A stretch of 64,000 nt of DNA from positions 124,001 to 188,000 of the forward strand of contig CAVOZC010000002.1 in NCBI GenBank assembly GCA_963700865.1, written 5' to 3'. Shown piece after piece: positions 47,701-55,124 of the stretch. The notes beneath the pieces were generated by a model, which did no database searches, was not told where the DNA came from, and worked only from the letters and a program-made list of their open reading frames with translations. How positions within the stretch are numbered: the first letter of the stretch is position 1; each line of letters starts with the position of its first letter. This stretch comes from CAVOGJ01 sp963700865 (GTDB taxonomy: Bacteria > Planctomycetota > Planctomycetia > Pirellulales > Pirellulaceae). Made by a program: the position numbers and the translations under genes.

Positions 47701-48723
47701 CTATGTTCCGAGCGATTGCTGCGCGATCCAGTCACGGAACTCGCGTTCGAATTGAGCCCAGGTCTGGCCGGGAAATAATTGCCGTGCCACGATGGTCCCG
47801 TAGGGGTCGCGGTCCTGTGTTGCCCGCAGCGCCCGATAAAAGTCACGTAGCTGGCCACGTTCGGCGAGGAAGAAACAGAAATAGCGAGCTTGAGCATACA
47901 GCAGCGCCTCGTCGCTCCCCTGAAAATCCTCGCGCTGCATGAGCACCGGCAAAGGCTGCAGTCGGCCTTCCGCCAGGGCTTGCTGCAAAATGGGCAGCCG
48001 CCAATTCATGAGCGGTCGGATCGTCGCACCCCGTAGGCCGTCCTCGACCAGGCAATGCTCGTGCAGCGAGGCCAGTCCCTCGTTAAACCAGATTGGCACG
48101 TGCGGGAAATCAAAGTCGACCAGGGCGTGTGTCAATTCATGAACCAGGGTGCCTCCACCCGCACTCAAATTGACCACGATGGTCCGCGTGGCCGGCTGGT
48201 AAAAGCCATAGATCGAAACTTGCGTTTCCCCGAACAGCCGCCGCGCCTGCTGGCGATAAGCCGACTCGCTCGAGAACATCAGGATGGTGACCGGATCGTG
48301 AGGCTCTACGTCAAAATAGTCCCGCCGCATGGCCGCCATCGTGGGCCCGATGGTCCCGCGATACCAGGTATCCAAGTCGCGACCCGAAAGGTCTCCCGCC
48401 AGGACGAATGGCTCGCGGACGATCACCGAGTGCCCATCGCCCAATTGAGTGGTGACTCGGCGAGCCATGATGGTACACCGGTCGGGGAAGTCACCGGTCA
48501 TCCAGGGTCGCGAAGGAGGCGTTGACCAGGCGGGTGTCCGCTGGTCGGAATGCACCTCGTTCCGCGCAGCACAGATGTTCGGATCTTCTCGAGCCCATTC
48601 CGAGAGCGACATGGAACCCGCGATCACCGGTACCGGCAAGGCGACAAGAATCAGATTTCGCAATGTAAACACAAATTGCCGCGAGACGCGGACCTGTAAG
48701 TCATCTTCAACGACGAGCCCCAA
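47701..48723 (-). CDS. Exported DUF1570-like putative metallopeptidase
   Basis: 340 residues. The N-terminal hydrophobic segment (LRNLILVALPVPVIAG) is a signal or anchor. The zinc-peptidase motif HELTHALVDFDFPHVPIWFNEG gives HExxH plus a downstream Glu 18 residues later, as in MA-type (gluzincin) peptidases. A helical C-terminal region with LLYAQARYFCFFLAERGQLRDFY and TWAQFEREFRDWI follows. This plan is that of planctomycete DUF1570 proteins. Activity is not proven, and the substrate is unknown. Confidence 0.78.
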   Translation of the reverse strand: MGLVVEDDLQVRVSRQFVFTLRNLILVALPVPVIAGSMSLSEWAREDPNICAARNEVHSDQRTPAWSTPPSRPWMTGDFPDRCTIMARRVTTQLGDGHSVIVREPFVLAGDLSGRDLDTWYRGTIGPTMAAMRRDYFDVEPHDPVTILMFSSESAYRQQARRLFGETQVSIYGFYQPATRTIVVNLSAGGGTLVHELTHALVDFDFPHVPIWFNEGLASLHEHCLVEDGLRGATIRPLMNWRLPILQQALAEGRLQPLPVLMQREDFQGSDEALLYAQARYFCFFLAERGQLRDFYRALRATQDRDPYGTIVARQLFPGQTWAQFEREFRDWIAQQSLGT

Positions 48724-48909
48724 GACCGGGAATTAGGCAAATGTAGGACATGCAAGGTCCTGCACCTCACTGGCCGAACCAGCTTCCGGGTTATTCCGGA
48801 TTCTAGGCGGGAAGCGTTCCCGCACGCAACGCGACGGACAAGATGATGCGTTTTGGAAACGTGGCCGAGTGCCGGCCGCTGTGGCCAAACATGGGGAATT
48901 CCCGCAGCC

Positions 48910-49431
48910 TCAGCGGTGCAACCGCCGCGAGCCGCCGTTACGGACGCCGAAAGGGTCGCGTGAGTGGGGTGTCGGCAAATGGGGTGTCGACAAATGGGGA
49001 GCTGCTGACGATTCGTCATTTAAGGAATCGTCCGGAGTGGGCTGCAATCGGGGTGCCATCTCGATCGCCTCGTACGCATCGTCGTCGACAGCCGACTCGT
49101 CTCGAATCGCCGTTGGGAACGTATCCGGAATCGGCTCGACTTGCGGCAACACCTCTGGCTCAAAATCCTCTTCGGGTGCCAATTCGATCGGGTACTGGCT
49201 GTCCGGATCGAGGATGATCTCCTCGTCCCAGGCCGGCGCGGAGGCGTCGTTGAATGCGGAAGCTACCCGGCCGTGGATCATGTCGCCGCGAGGCCGACTG
49301 CCGCCATAGGCGGCGTAATGGCAATCGTAGGTGCCGCTGCACATGGCACACCCGCCCGCCATAACAAGGCTGGTTACGGCCAGGCCGATCAGCAGCAACG
49401 CCGGGGCGCGATGGGGTGAGTTGGCGATCAT
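48910..49431 (-). CDS. Small planctomycete lipoprotein
   Basis: About 173 residues from ATG 49431 (MIANSPHRAPALLLIGLAVT). The signal ends in the lipobox-like SLVMAGGCAMC, so Cys acylation is expected. The following GTYDCHYAAYGGSRPRGDMIHGRVAS is a short conserved-looking domain. The rest is acidic, Pro/Glu-rich and low complexity, ending in a His/Pro/Ser stretch. No function recognised; probably attached to a periplasmic membrane face. Confidence 0.7.
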   Translation of the reverse strand: MIANSPHRAPALLLIGLAVTSLVMAGGCAMCSGTYDCHYAAYGGSRPRGDMIHGRVASAFNDASAPAWDEEIILDPDSQYPIELAPEEDFEPEVLPQVEPIPDTFPTAIRDESAVDDDAYEAIEMAPRLQPTPDDSLNDESSAAPHLSTPHLPTPHSRDPFGVRNGGSRRLHR

Positions 49432-49680
49432 GCGCAAATTCCGGCAGTCTGGCGGCTGGGCGTGTCGGCGAACGGTAGTCTTCAGTTCTCTTTCGGCGTG
49501 TGACGATTGGGGACTTGAGGCAAAGTTTGTCGATTGTGAGCCGCGGTGAGATCCTCGTTGAGGCACGCATTGTGGCGCATCGCGTTGCCCGGCGCCCGCC
49601 GAAACCGGAATGGCGTCGCTCGACCGGACGGCCACGGAATCATCGAGGAGATGTCTCTTATTTTACGGGACGGGGATCAA

Positions 49681-50598
49681 GCGTAGGGGGGTTTGGGGGG
49701 CACCGTCTGGCGGGTAGCTGGGTTGGGGTAACCGCCCCCCAAGACGAGGTCTCGGGTAGCGCAGCGGGGGGCCGGAACCGTTTCCCGCGGCGTCTGGTCG
49801 TTGGGCCCCCCGGACCCCCCGACGGATAAGGTCCCGCCCATTCTCCTCGCTCAGGTCCCGCCCATTCTCCTCGCTCAGTCCCGCATTCTCCTGGCCGAGC
49901 CTCACGGAGCCGCGCTGCTCCAGGGTAACGGATGGGGATCAAGCGTAGGGGGGTTTGGGGGGCACCGTCTGGCGGGTAGCTGGGTTGGGGTAACCGCCCC
50001 CCAAGACGAGGTCTCGGGTAGCGCAGCGGGGGGCCGGAACCGTTTCCCGCGGCGTCTGGTCGTTGGGCCCCCCGGACCCCCCGACGGATAAGGTCCCGCC
50101 CATTCTCCTCGCTCAGCTCCCGCCTATCCTCCTCGCTCAGGTCCCTCCCATTCTCCTGGCCGAGCCTCACGGAGCCGCGCTGCTCCAGGGTAACGGACGG
50201 GGATCAAGCGTAGGGGGGTTTGGGGGGCACCGTCTGGCGGGTAGCTGGGTTGGGGTAACCGCCCCCCAAGACGAGGTCTCGGGTAGCGCAGCGGGGGGCC
50301 GGAACCGTTTCCCGCGGCGTCTGGTCGTTGGGCCCCCCGGACCCCCCGACGGATAAGGTCCCGCCGCTCATCCTCTCCTCGCTCAGGTCCCGCCCATTCT
50401 CCTGGCCGAGCCTCACGGAGCCGCGCTGCTCCAGGGTAACGGATGGGGATCAAGCGTAGGGGGGTTTGGGGGGCACCGTCTGGCGGGTAGCTGGGTTGGG
50501 GTAACCGCCCCCCAAGACGAGGTCTCGGGTAGCGCAGCGGGGGGCCGGAACCGTTTCCCGCGGCGTCTGGTCGTTGGGCCCCCCGGACCCCCCAACGG
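49681..50598 (-). repeat. G-rich repeat cluster 5 (four core elements, inverted relative to clusters 1-4)
   Basis: Cores of 145 bp at 49681-49825, 49943-50087, 50208-50352 and 50454-50598, almost identical to each other. On the plus strand they run GCGTAGGGGGGTTTGGGGGG to CCCCCCGGACCCCCCGACGG, the reverse orientation of other clusters. All share GTTGGGGTAACCGCCCCCC and GCGCAGCGGGGGGC with clusters 3 and 4. Spacers of 101-120 bp contain two or three CTCCTCGCTCAGGTCCCGCC modules and an identical CGAGCCTCACGGAGCCGCGC segment. Confidence 0.92.
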
Positions 50599-50602
50599 AT
50601 AA

Positions 50603-50722
50603 GGTCCCGCCCATTCTCCTCGCTCAGGTCCCGCCTATCCTCCTCGCTCAGCTCCCGCCTATCCTCCTCGCTCAGCTCCCGCCTATCCTCCTCGCTCAGC
50701 TCCCTCCCATCCTGCTCGCATA
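50603..50722 (+). repeat. 24-bp tandem repeat, 5 units
   Basis: Units such as GCTCCCGCCTATCCTCCTCG(CTCA) in exact 24-base register, the last one diverged. It extends the spacer module of cluster 5. Confidence 0.9.
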
Positions 50723-50814
50723 GCCTCCGCCGTGTCCCGTCGTTGGGCCCCGCAGTCCCTGACGTTCCCGGCCCCGAGACTCGCGTCGCCGGTCCGCAAT
50801 TTTGCGATCCCCGG

Positions 50815-50843
50815 TTGACATTCCATGAGACTTGTGGCAAAAT
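50815..50843 (+). promoter_or_regulatory. Sigma-70-type promoter for the candidate RNA
   Basis: Perfect -35 TTGACA (50815-50820), 17-base spacer, -10-like CAAAAT (50838-50843, four of six). Predicted transcription start about 50850. Confidence 0.5.
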
Positions 50844-50849
50844 CCGTGC

Positions 50850-50990
50850 ATCGGATGGGCGGGGTTCGTTTGAATCGCCCGCCTTAGCAGATCGCTTTTT
50901 TCGGGTGCTCATGGCCTTTCACGAATGACTTCCACAACGCAGGGCGTAAGCCTTGTACGTGGAGGTTTTTTGTGAAGGGCCATTTTTTTT
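50850..50990 (+). ncRNA. Candidate structured small RNA or leader with intrinsic terminator
   Basis: Hairpin I: GGCGGGGTTC / GAAT-CG-CCCGCC (50858-50883). Nested structure II: outer 10-bp helix 50913-50922 with 50972-50981; middle 8-bp helix ACTTCCAC / GTGGAGGT (50928-50935 with 50959-50966); inner 6-bp helix CAGGGC / GCCTTG capped by a GTAA (GNRA) tetraloop (50940-50955). A T-run (50983-50990) follows the outer helix at once, as in an intrinsic terminator. Helices use Watson-Crick pairs plus single G-U wobbles. I do not recognise an Rfam family. It lies about 190 bases upstream of a PEP-CTERM gene, so it may be an independent sRNA or an attenuator. Confidence 0.5.
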
Positions 50991-51179
50991 GGCCAGGTGT
51001 GATTTCGGTCAGTCCATCCAGTAACCAGCGAGGTGATTAATGAGCCCATGTTGAGACGCCGCGAAACCGCGTGCTGTTACGAGGTTTCGACCTGCGCGTC
51101 TTTGCTTGTGCTGCTTCCAGCACATCGGCTTCTTATCACGTTCCTGCTTACCCCTTTGACGGACCTGGAGATCTTTCCC

Positions 51180-51839
51180 ATGACGCACATGAAAAATAAA
51201 ACGTCCTTTACCGCTTTGCTGGGTATCCTGTTGCTGGCCGGCACGTCGTTCGGACTTACCGACGTGCAGTATTTCGACTTCACTGGTTGGGACAACAGCC
51301 TGGTCACCTCGCCGGCCGGACAGACATTTAACGACATCTTTGGCTCCGTGGATGTCACGGTGACTTCGTCCGGCGACTTTCCCATCCCGACTTCTTATGC
51401 GGTTGGATGGATCGCCATGGGCGGCTTGCCGACGCCCAGTGCCAATACGCTGAACTTCACCTTCAGCGAACCGCTGCGGTTTGTGCTAAAGACGAATACG
51501 GTGGATAAGGATGAAAACCTGACGATCGAGGCGGCGACCGGCAAGTCGTATTTCAACAGCCGCGGCGCCCAGCCGAACCTGAGCAGCGTGGGAAACGAGT
51601 ACACCATCAACGGCAACGGGTTCGGCTTGGACCCGGTGACCGGTTCGTCCCAGGGAGAAGTTCTCTTCTCGTCGACCGTACTCAGCTTCGGCGTTACGCA
51701 TGAGTCGTTGTCACGAACCAGCACCAAGTACGAGCGGATTATGGTGGGCACGCTCGTGCCGGAACCCAATTCGTGCGGGCTGCTCTTTATCGGGCTGCTT
51801 GGCATGGTGCAGAAATTTCGCCGACGCCGGCACGGCTAG
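51180..51839 (+). CDS. PEP-CTERM sorting-domain protein
   Basis: 219 residues from ATG 51180 (GGAG 9 bases upstream). An earlier in-frame ATG at 51033 would place the signal internally. Signal peptide FTALLGILLLAGTSFG. The mature part is a beta-rich domain of about 160 residues with no known motif (FTGWDNSLVTSPAGQTFNDI, GWIAMGGLPTPSANTLNFTF). It ends VPEPNSCGLLFIGLLGMVQK then an Arg cluster, a PEP-CTERM signal for exosortase-dependent surface sorting. Confidence 0.82.
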   Translation: MTHMKNKTSFTALLGILLLAGTSFGLTDVQYFDFTGWDNSLVTSPAGQTFNDIFGSVDVTVTSSGDFPIPTSYAVGWIAMGGLPTPSANTLNFTFSEPLRFVLKTNTVDKDENLTIEAATGKSYFNSRGAQPNLSSVGNEYTINGNGFGLDPVTGSSQGEVLFSSTVLSFGVTHESLSRTSTKYERIMVGTLVPEPNSCGLLFIGLLGMVQKFRRRRHG

Positions 51840-51877
51840 ATCGCTCCGCGCCGTAGAATCGCCGCAGCACGTGCTTT

Positions 51878-51908
51878 AACCAGTTGCCCACGGGCAACTG
51901 GTTTTTTT
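51878..51908 (+). terminator. Terminator after the PEP-CTERM gene
   Basis: Stem AACCAGTTGCC / GGCAACTGGTT with CACG loop, followed by a T-run; a perfect 11-bp stem. It may also serve the convergent DUF3467 gene less well. Confidence 0.9.
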
Positions 51909-51938
51909 CAGCTGAAGTTTGCCGCGCGTGTGGTCCGC

Positions 51939-52544
51939 TCAGGAAGTGGCGTCGTCCGGCGGCTGGGAATCGCGAAACTTCTGCAGATTCGCCCTCATCG
52001 TCTTAAGCAATTGCGGCACGTGCGGGGCCGAAAAGAAGATCCGTCGAGCCACCGCCGCATGCGGGAAGAAATGAGTGATGAACTCGAAGCAGAATTCGGC
52101 CGGCGAATGCCGAATGATGACGCCATCGGCGTAGTGGCCCGGCATCTCTTCGTCGGGCAGTTTGAGATTCTCATAAATCTCTTGCACGGAGGGGCGTCGG
52201 GCCGGTTCCGGCGGCTTCGGCAGGGGAGGCACGGGACCATACTTCTCTTCGAATAGCCCGATATTGTGCTCGAGCGCCTGCACGAACTGAGCCAGCACGG
52301 GGTGCGGCAGCACGATCCGGCAGACGACACTGGCCGGCACGCCCATCTGCTGCAGAAAATCGAGCACGAACGCGTACCGCACGGTCATAATGATCGCGCC
52401 GGTGGCGAAGATGCCATTGCCGACGGACGGCGGAACGCGCGCCGTGGCCCCAGACAGCTGGAACTGCTGGTGGTGCATGTCGGCGGACGGTTCCCCATCG
52501 GGAAATTCGGGACCGGTGGGCGTTTCGTCGGGCGGAACATTCAT
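51939..52544 (-). CDS. DUF3467 domain protein
   Basis: 201 residues from ATG 52544. The N-terminus is Pro-rich and disordered. The region IIMTVRYAFVLDFLQQMG ... VVCRIVLPHPVLAQFVQALEHNIGLFEEKYG matches DUF3467 (FVLDF plus VHLSPQ-like block), and a second part HYADGVIIRHSPAEFCFEFITHFFP repeats the same pattern, so two tandem copies are likely. Cytoplasmic, function unknown, common in planctomycetes. Confidence 0.8.
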   Translation of the reverse strand: MNVPPDETPTGPEFPDGEPSADMHHQQFQLSGATARVPPSVGNGIFATGAIIMTVRYAFVLDFLQQMGVPASVVCRIVLPHPVLAQFVQALEHNIGLFEEKYGPVPPLPKPPEPARRPSVQEIYENLKLPDEEMPGHYADGVIIRHSPAEFCFEFITHFFPHAAVARRIFFSAPHVPQLLKTMRANLQKFRDSQPPDDATS

Positions 52545-52772
52545 AGAGGCTATCTTTCTTGAGGAGCGACGGGTCGCCGGAGCGCCGTAGCAAGAGCTGG
52601 CTCTTCGATTCGCCGTCCGCCAACCTGGCTGGGACACCCGCCGTGCCCCAGCGGGCCTGGCGGGTCAGGCAATTCGACGGCAATCAACTTGCAGGGTATG
52701 GTAACAGTCCACGAAAAGGACGAACATACCCGCGAATCAAGAACCAGCCGTGGACAGAGGGAACGGTGGCCG

Positions 52773-53570
52773 ATGACGATTCCCTGCTTCCAGATCGACG
52801 CTTTTGCTCCCGCCCCTTTTCAGGGGAACCCAGCGGCCGTCTGCGTGCTTGACGCACCGGCGGACGCACGCTGGATGCAGGCCGTTGCGGCTGAGATGAA
52901 TCTATCCGAAACCGCCTTTGTGTTTGCTCAGGATGGCGAATTCGCGCTGCGGTGGTTTACGCCGCGCGTCGAGGTCCGCCTGTGTGGACACGCCACGTTG
53001 GCCACGGCTCACGTGATCTGGGAATTGGGACTTGCCTCGCCGGCAGCCCAGTTGAGCTTTCACACCGCCAGTGGCCGGCTGCAGGCGCGGCGGCGGGGCT
53101 CGGAAATCGAGTTGGACTTCCCGCTGCGCGTTTCCCAGGACTGCCCGGCGCCGGCGGAATTGCTGTCCAGCCTGGGCCTGGACTCGTCCGTCGCTGTCCG
53201 CCGCGACGTCGAAGACTATCTGGTGGTCGTGGACGACCCGGTTACGCTCCGCCAGTTGCGGCCCGACTTTTCACGGTTGGCGCGGATCGACGGAGTCCGA
53301 GGTACGATTGTCAGTAGCCGGTCGGATGATGCAGGTTTTGACTTTCTGTCACGGTTCTTTGCCCCGGCCCAGGGAATTGACGAAGATCCCGTGACCGGCT
53401 CGGCCCATTGTTGCCTGGCCCACTACTGGGGAGAAGCACTGGGCAAATCTCACTTAACGGGGTTGCAGGTTTCACGCCGCGGCGGGGTTGTCGCGATGGA
53501 AATCGTGGGCGAGCGCGTTATGTTAAGGGGACGAGCCGTGACGGTTTTTCGCGGTGCATTGTTGGTCTAG
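52773..53570 (+). CDS. PhzF-family isomerase
   Basis: 265 residues from ATG 52773. The diaminopimelate-epimerase-like fold signatures are present: FQIDAFAPAPFQGNPAAVCVLD, NLSETAFV (catalytic Glu region), RWFTPRVEVRLCGHATLATAHV and the C-terminal IDEDPVTGSAHCCLAHYW. PhzF isomerises trans-2,3-dihydro-3-hydroxyanthranilate in phenazine producers, but most homologues are not in phenazine clusters. No other phz genes are here, so the substrate is unknown. Confidence 0.92.
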   Translation: MTIPCFQIDAFAPAPFQGNPAAVCVLDAPADARWMQAVAAEMNLSETAFVFAQDGEFALRWFTPRVEVRLCGHATLATAHVIWELGLASPAAQLSFHTASGRLQARRRGSEIELDFPLRVSQDCPAPAELLSSLGLDSSVAVRRDVEDYLVVVDDPVTLRQLRPDFSRLARIDGVRGTIVSSRSDDAGFDFLSRFFAPAQGIDEDPVTGSAHCCLAHYWGEALGKSHLTGLQVSRRGGVVAMEIVGERVMLRGRAVTVFRGALLV

Positions 53571-53653
53571 CGGCCCGTTCCAGGGTACCAGGCCTCGCAC
53601 GGAGTTCGTGATTACGTGCGATCGGCGGCAGCGGAATTTGAGGAGTCACCACG

Positions 53654-54136
53654 ATGAGCGACATATCACTCAGGCACCTGCCCTTTGAGCCCTTTGCCGG
53701 AAAGTTTCGCGCTGAGGTCAAGCTTTGGATGGGCCCGGGCGATCCGCACGTATCGACCGGCATCATGGTGAATGCGTTTGTGCTGAATGACCGCTATTTG
53801 GAACAGCGGTACCTCGGCGATCCGGTGGAGGGCCCGTTTGGCGAATTCGCCGGACACGGCTTTTGGGGATTCGACCCCGCTTCGGGCGATTACCAGGGAT
53901 TCTGGATTGATACGGCTTCGTCGCAGATGCAAATGGAAAGCGGCACCGTGGACGATTCGGGACGCGTATGGACCATGATCGGCCAATTGGTGCATCCGGA
54001 GAGTGGACAAGTCATTCGCAAACGTTCGGTGATCACGCTCGTCGATCAAAATCGTCACGTGATGGAATCCTTTTTCCCTGGCCCCGACGGCACGGAATAC
54101 AAAAGTATGGAAATCACGTACGTTCGCTGCTCGTAA
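53654..54136 (+). CDS. DUF1579 domain protein
   Basis: 160 residues, cytoplasmic, GAGGAG ribosome-binding site. Hallmarks: LPFEPFAGKFRAEVKLWMGPG near the N-terminus, GFWGFDPASGDYQGFWIDTASSQMQ in the middle and a FFPGPDGTEYKSMEITYVR end, all typical of DUF1579, a lipocalin-like barrel. Function unknown. It follows PhzF by about 80 bases. Confidence 0.88.
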   Translation: MSDISLRHLPFEPFAGKFRAEVKLWMGPGDPHVSTGIMVNAFVLNDRYLEQRYLGDPVEGPFGEFAGHGFWGFDPASGDYQGFWIDTASSQMQMESGTVDDSGRVWTMIGQLVHPESGQVIRKRSVITLVDQNRHVMESFFPGPDGTEYKSMEITYVRCS

Positions 54137-54227
54137 CGCTCCTGCCTAGAACGCCCGTTGGTGGTCCGGGCGAGCAGGCTGCTGCGGCCGATATGCCAGT
54201 CGATGACAACAAGGAGTTGTACCGTCC

Positions 54228-54866
54228 ATGGGTGGTGGTGCTCGACAGAAGAAGCGCGTGCCCGCCCTGGTTCCGGCGGCAGCCGAAACGCGTTGCGATT
54301 GGTGCCTCAAAGGTAACCTGGCCTATATTCGCTATCACGACGAGGAGTGGGGGGTGCCGGTTTGGGACGACGATGTGCAGTTTGAATTCCTGACACTCGA
54401 ATCGGCCCAAGCCGGGCTGAGCTGGGCCACGGTGCTGAATAAGCGAGCCGCTTATCGCCATGCCTTTGCGGACTTTGCTGCCGACAAGGTGGCCCGCTTC
54501 ACCGCCGCCCGGGTGGAACGGCTGCTGCAGAATCCCGGCATCATTCGCAATCGTCAGAAAGTCAACGCGGCGGTCGGCAACGCGCGGGTTTTTCTCAAGG
54601 TGCAGGCACAATACGGCTCGTTTTGCGCGTACATCTGGGACTTTGTGGACGGCACGCCCAGACAAAACGCTTGGCGACGGCACGATCAGCTCCCGGCGAC
54701 CAGCCCAGAATCGGATCGTTTAAGTCGTGATCTAAAGGCCCGCGGATTCAAATTCGTCGGCAGCACGATCGTCTATGCCCATATGCAGGCGGTGGGGATG
54801 GTGAATGATCATCTCACCGATTGCTTCCGCCACGCGGTGTGCCGCGAACTGGCCGGGAGAGCCTGA
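54228..54866 (+). CDS. tag: DNA-3-methyladenine glycosylase I
   Basis: Removes 3-methyladenine from DNA as the first step of base-excision repair. 212 residues. Family signatures: zinc-binding RCDWCLKGNLAYIRYHDEEWG (Cys-x2-Cys with His), FEFLTLESAQAGLSWATVLNKR, QNPGIIRNRQKVNAAVGNA, FKFVGSTIVYAHMQAVGMVNDH and the terminal CFRH. These place it in Tag rather than AlkA. The start is the first ATG; the first dozen residues are basic and unconserved. Confidence 0.95.
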   Translation: MGGGARQKKRVPALVPAAAETRCDWCLKGNLAYIRYHDEEWGVPVWDDDVQFEFLTLESAQAGLSWATVLNKRAAYRHAFADFAADKVARFTAARVERLLQNPGIIRNRQKVNAAVGNARVFLKVQAQYGSFCAYIWDFVDGTPRQNAWRRHDQLPATSPESDRLSRDLKARGFKFVGSTIVYAHMQAVGMVNDHLTDCFRHAVCRELAGRA

Positions 54867-54904
54867 TCGGGTCTGCGGGAAATGACTCCTCCTCCTCCTA
54901 CCCG

Positions 54905-55020
54905 TCTTCGTCTTCGTACTCGTGCTCGCATCGAGCGTGTGCACCAAGCCGAGGACGCCTTCGAAGATGCTTCCAGTACGAGTACGAGTACCGCGGTGCT
55001 GAGTACGAGTACGAGAAGGG
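54905..55020. repeat. ACGAGT hexamer-rich segment
   Basis: CTTCGTCTTCGTACTCGTGC near 54905 is imperfectly inverted against AGTACGAGTACGAGTACC and GAGTACGAGTACGAGAAG (about 54972-55018), built of ACGAGT hexamers. It lies between tag and the radical SAM gene. Confidence 0.6.
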
Positions 55021-55124
55021 GTGGTGGCCGCGGCAGGATGAGACCGTCATGCCCATCATCGTGAACCCTTTTCATGCCGGTCGCGTACCAGCTTCCATCC
55101 ACGCGCCGAACCAGCGAGGGACGT

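Noticed and set aside
48819..48836. GCGGGAAGCGTTCCCGC hairpin as terminator of the small lipoprotein gene
   Set aside because: The stem is good, but no T-run follows in the relevant direction, so I do not call it.
35241..50722. CRISPR array
   Set aside because: The 20-, 22- and 24-bp repeats are head to tail without unique spacers, and no cas gene is in the window.
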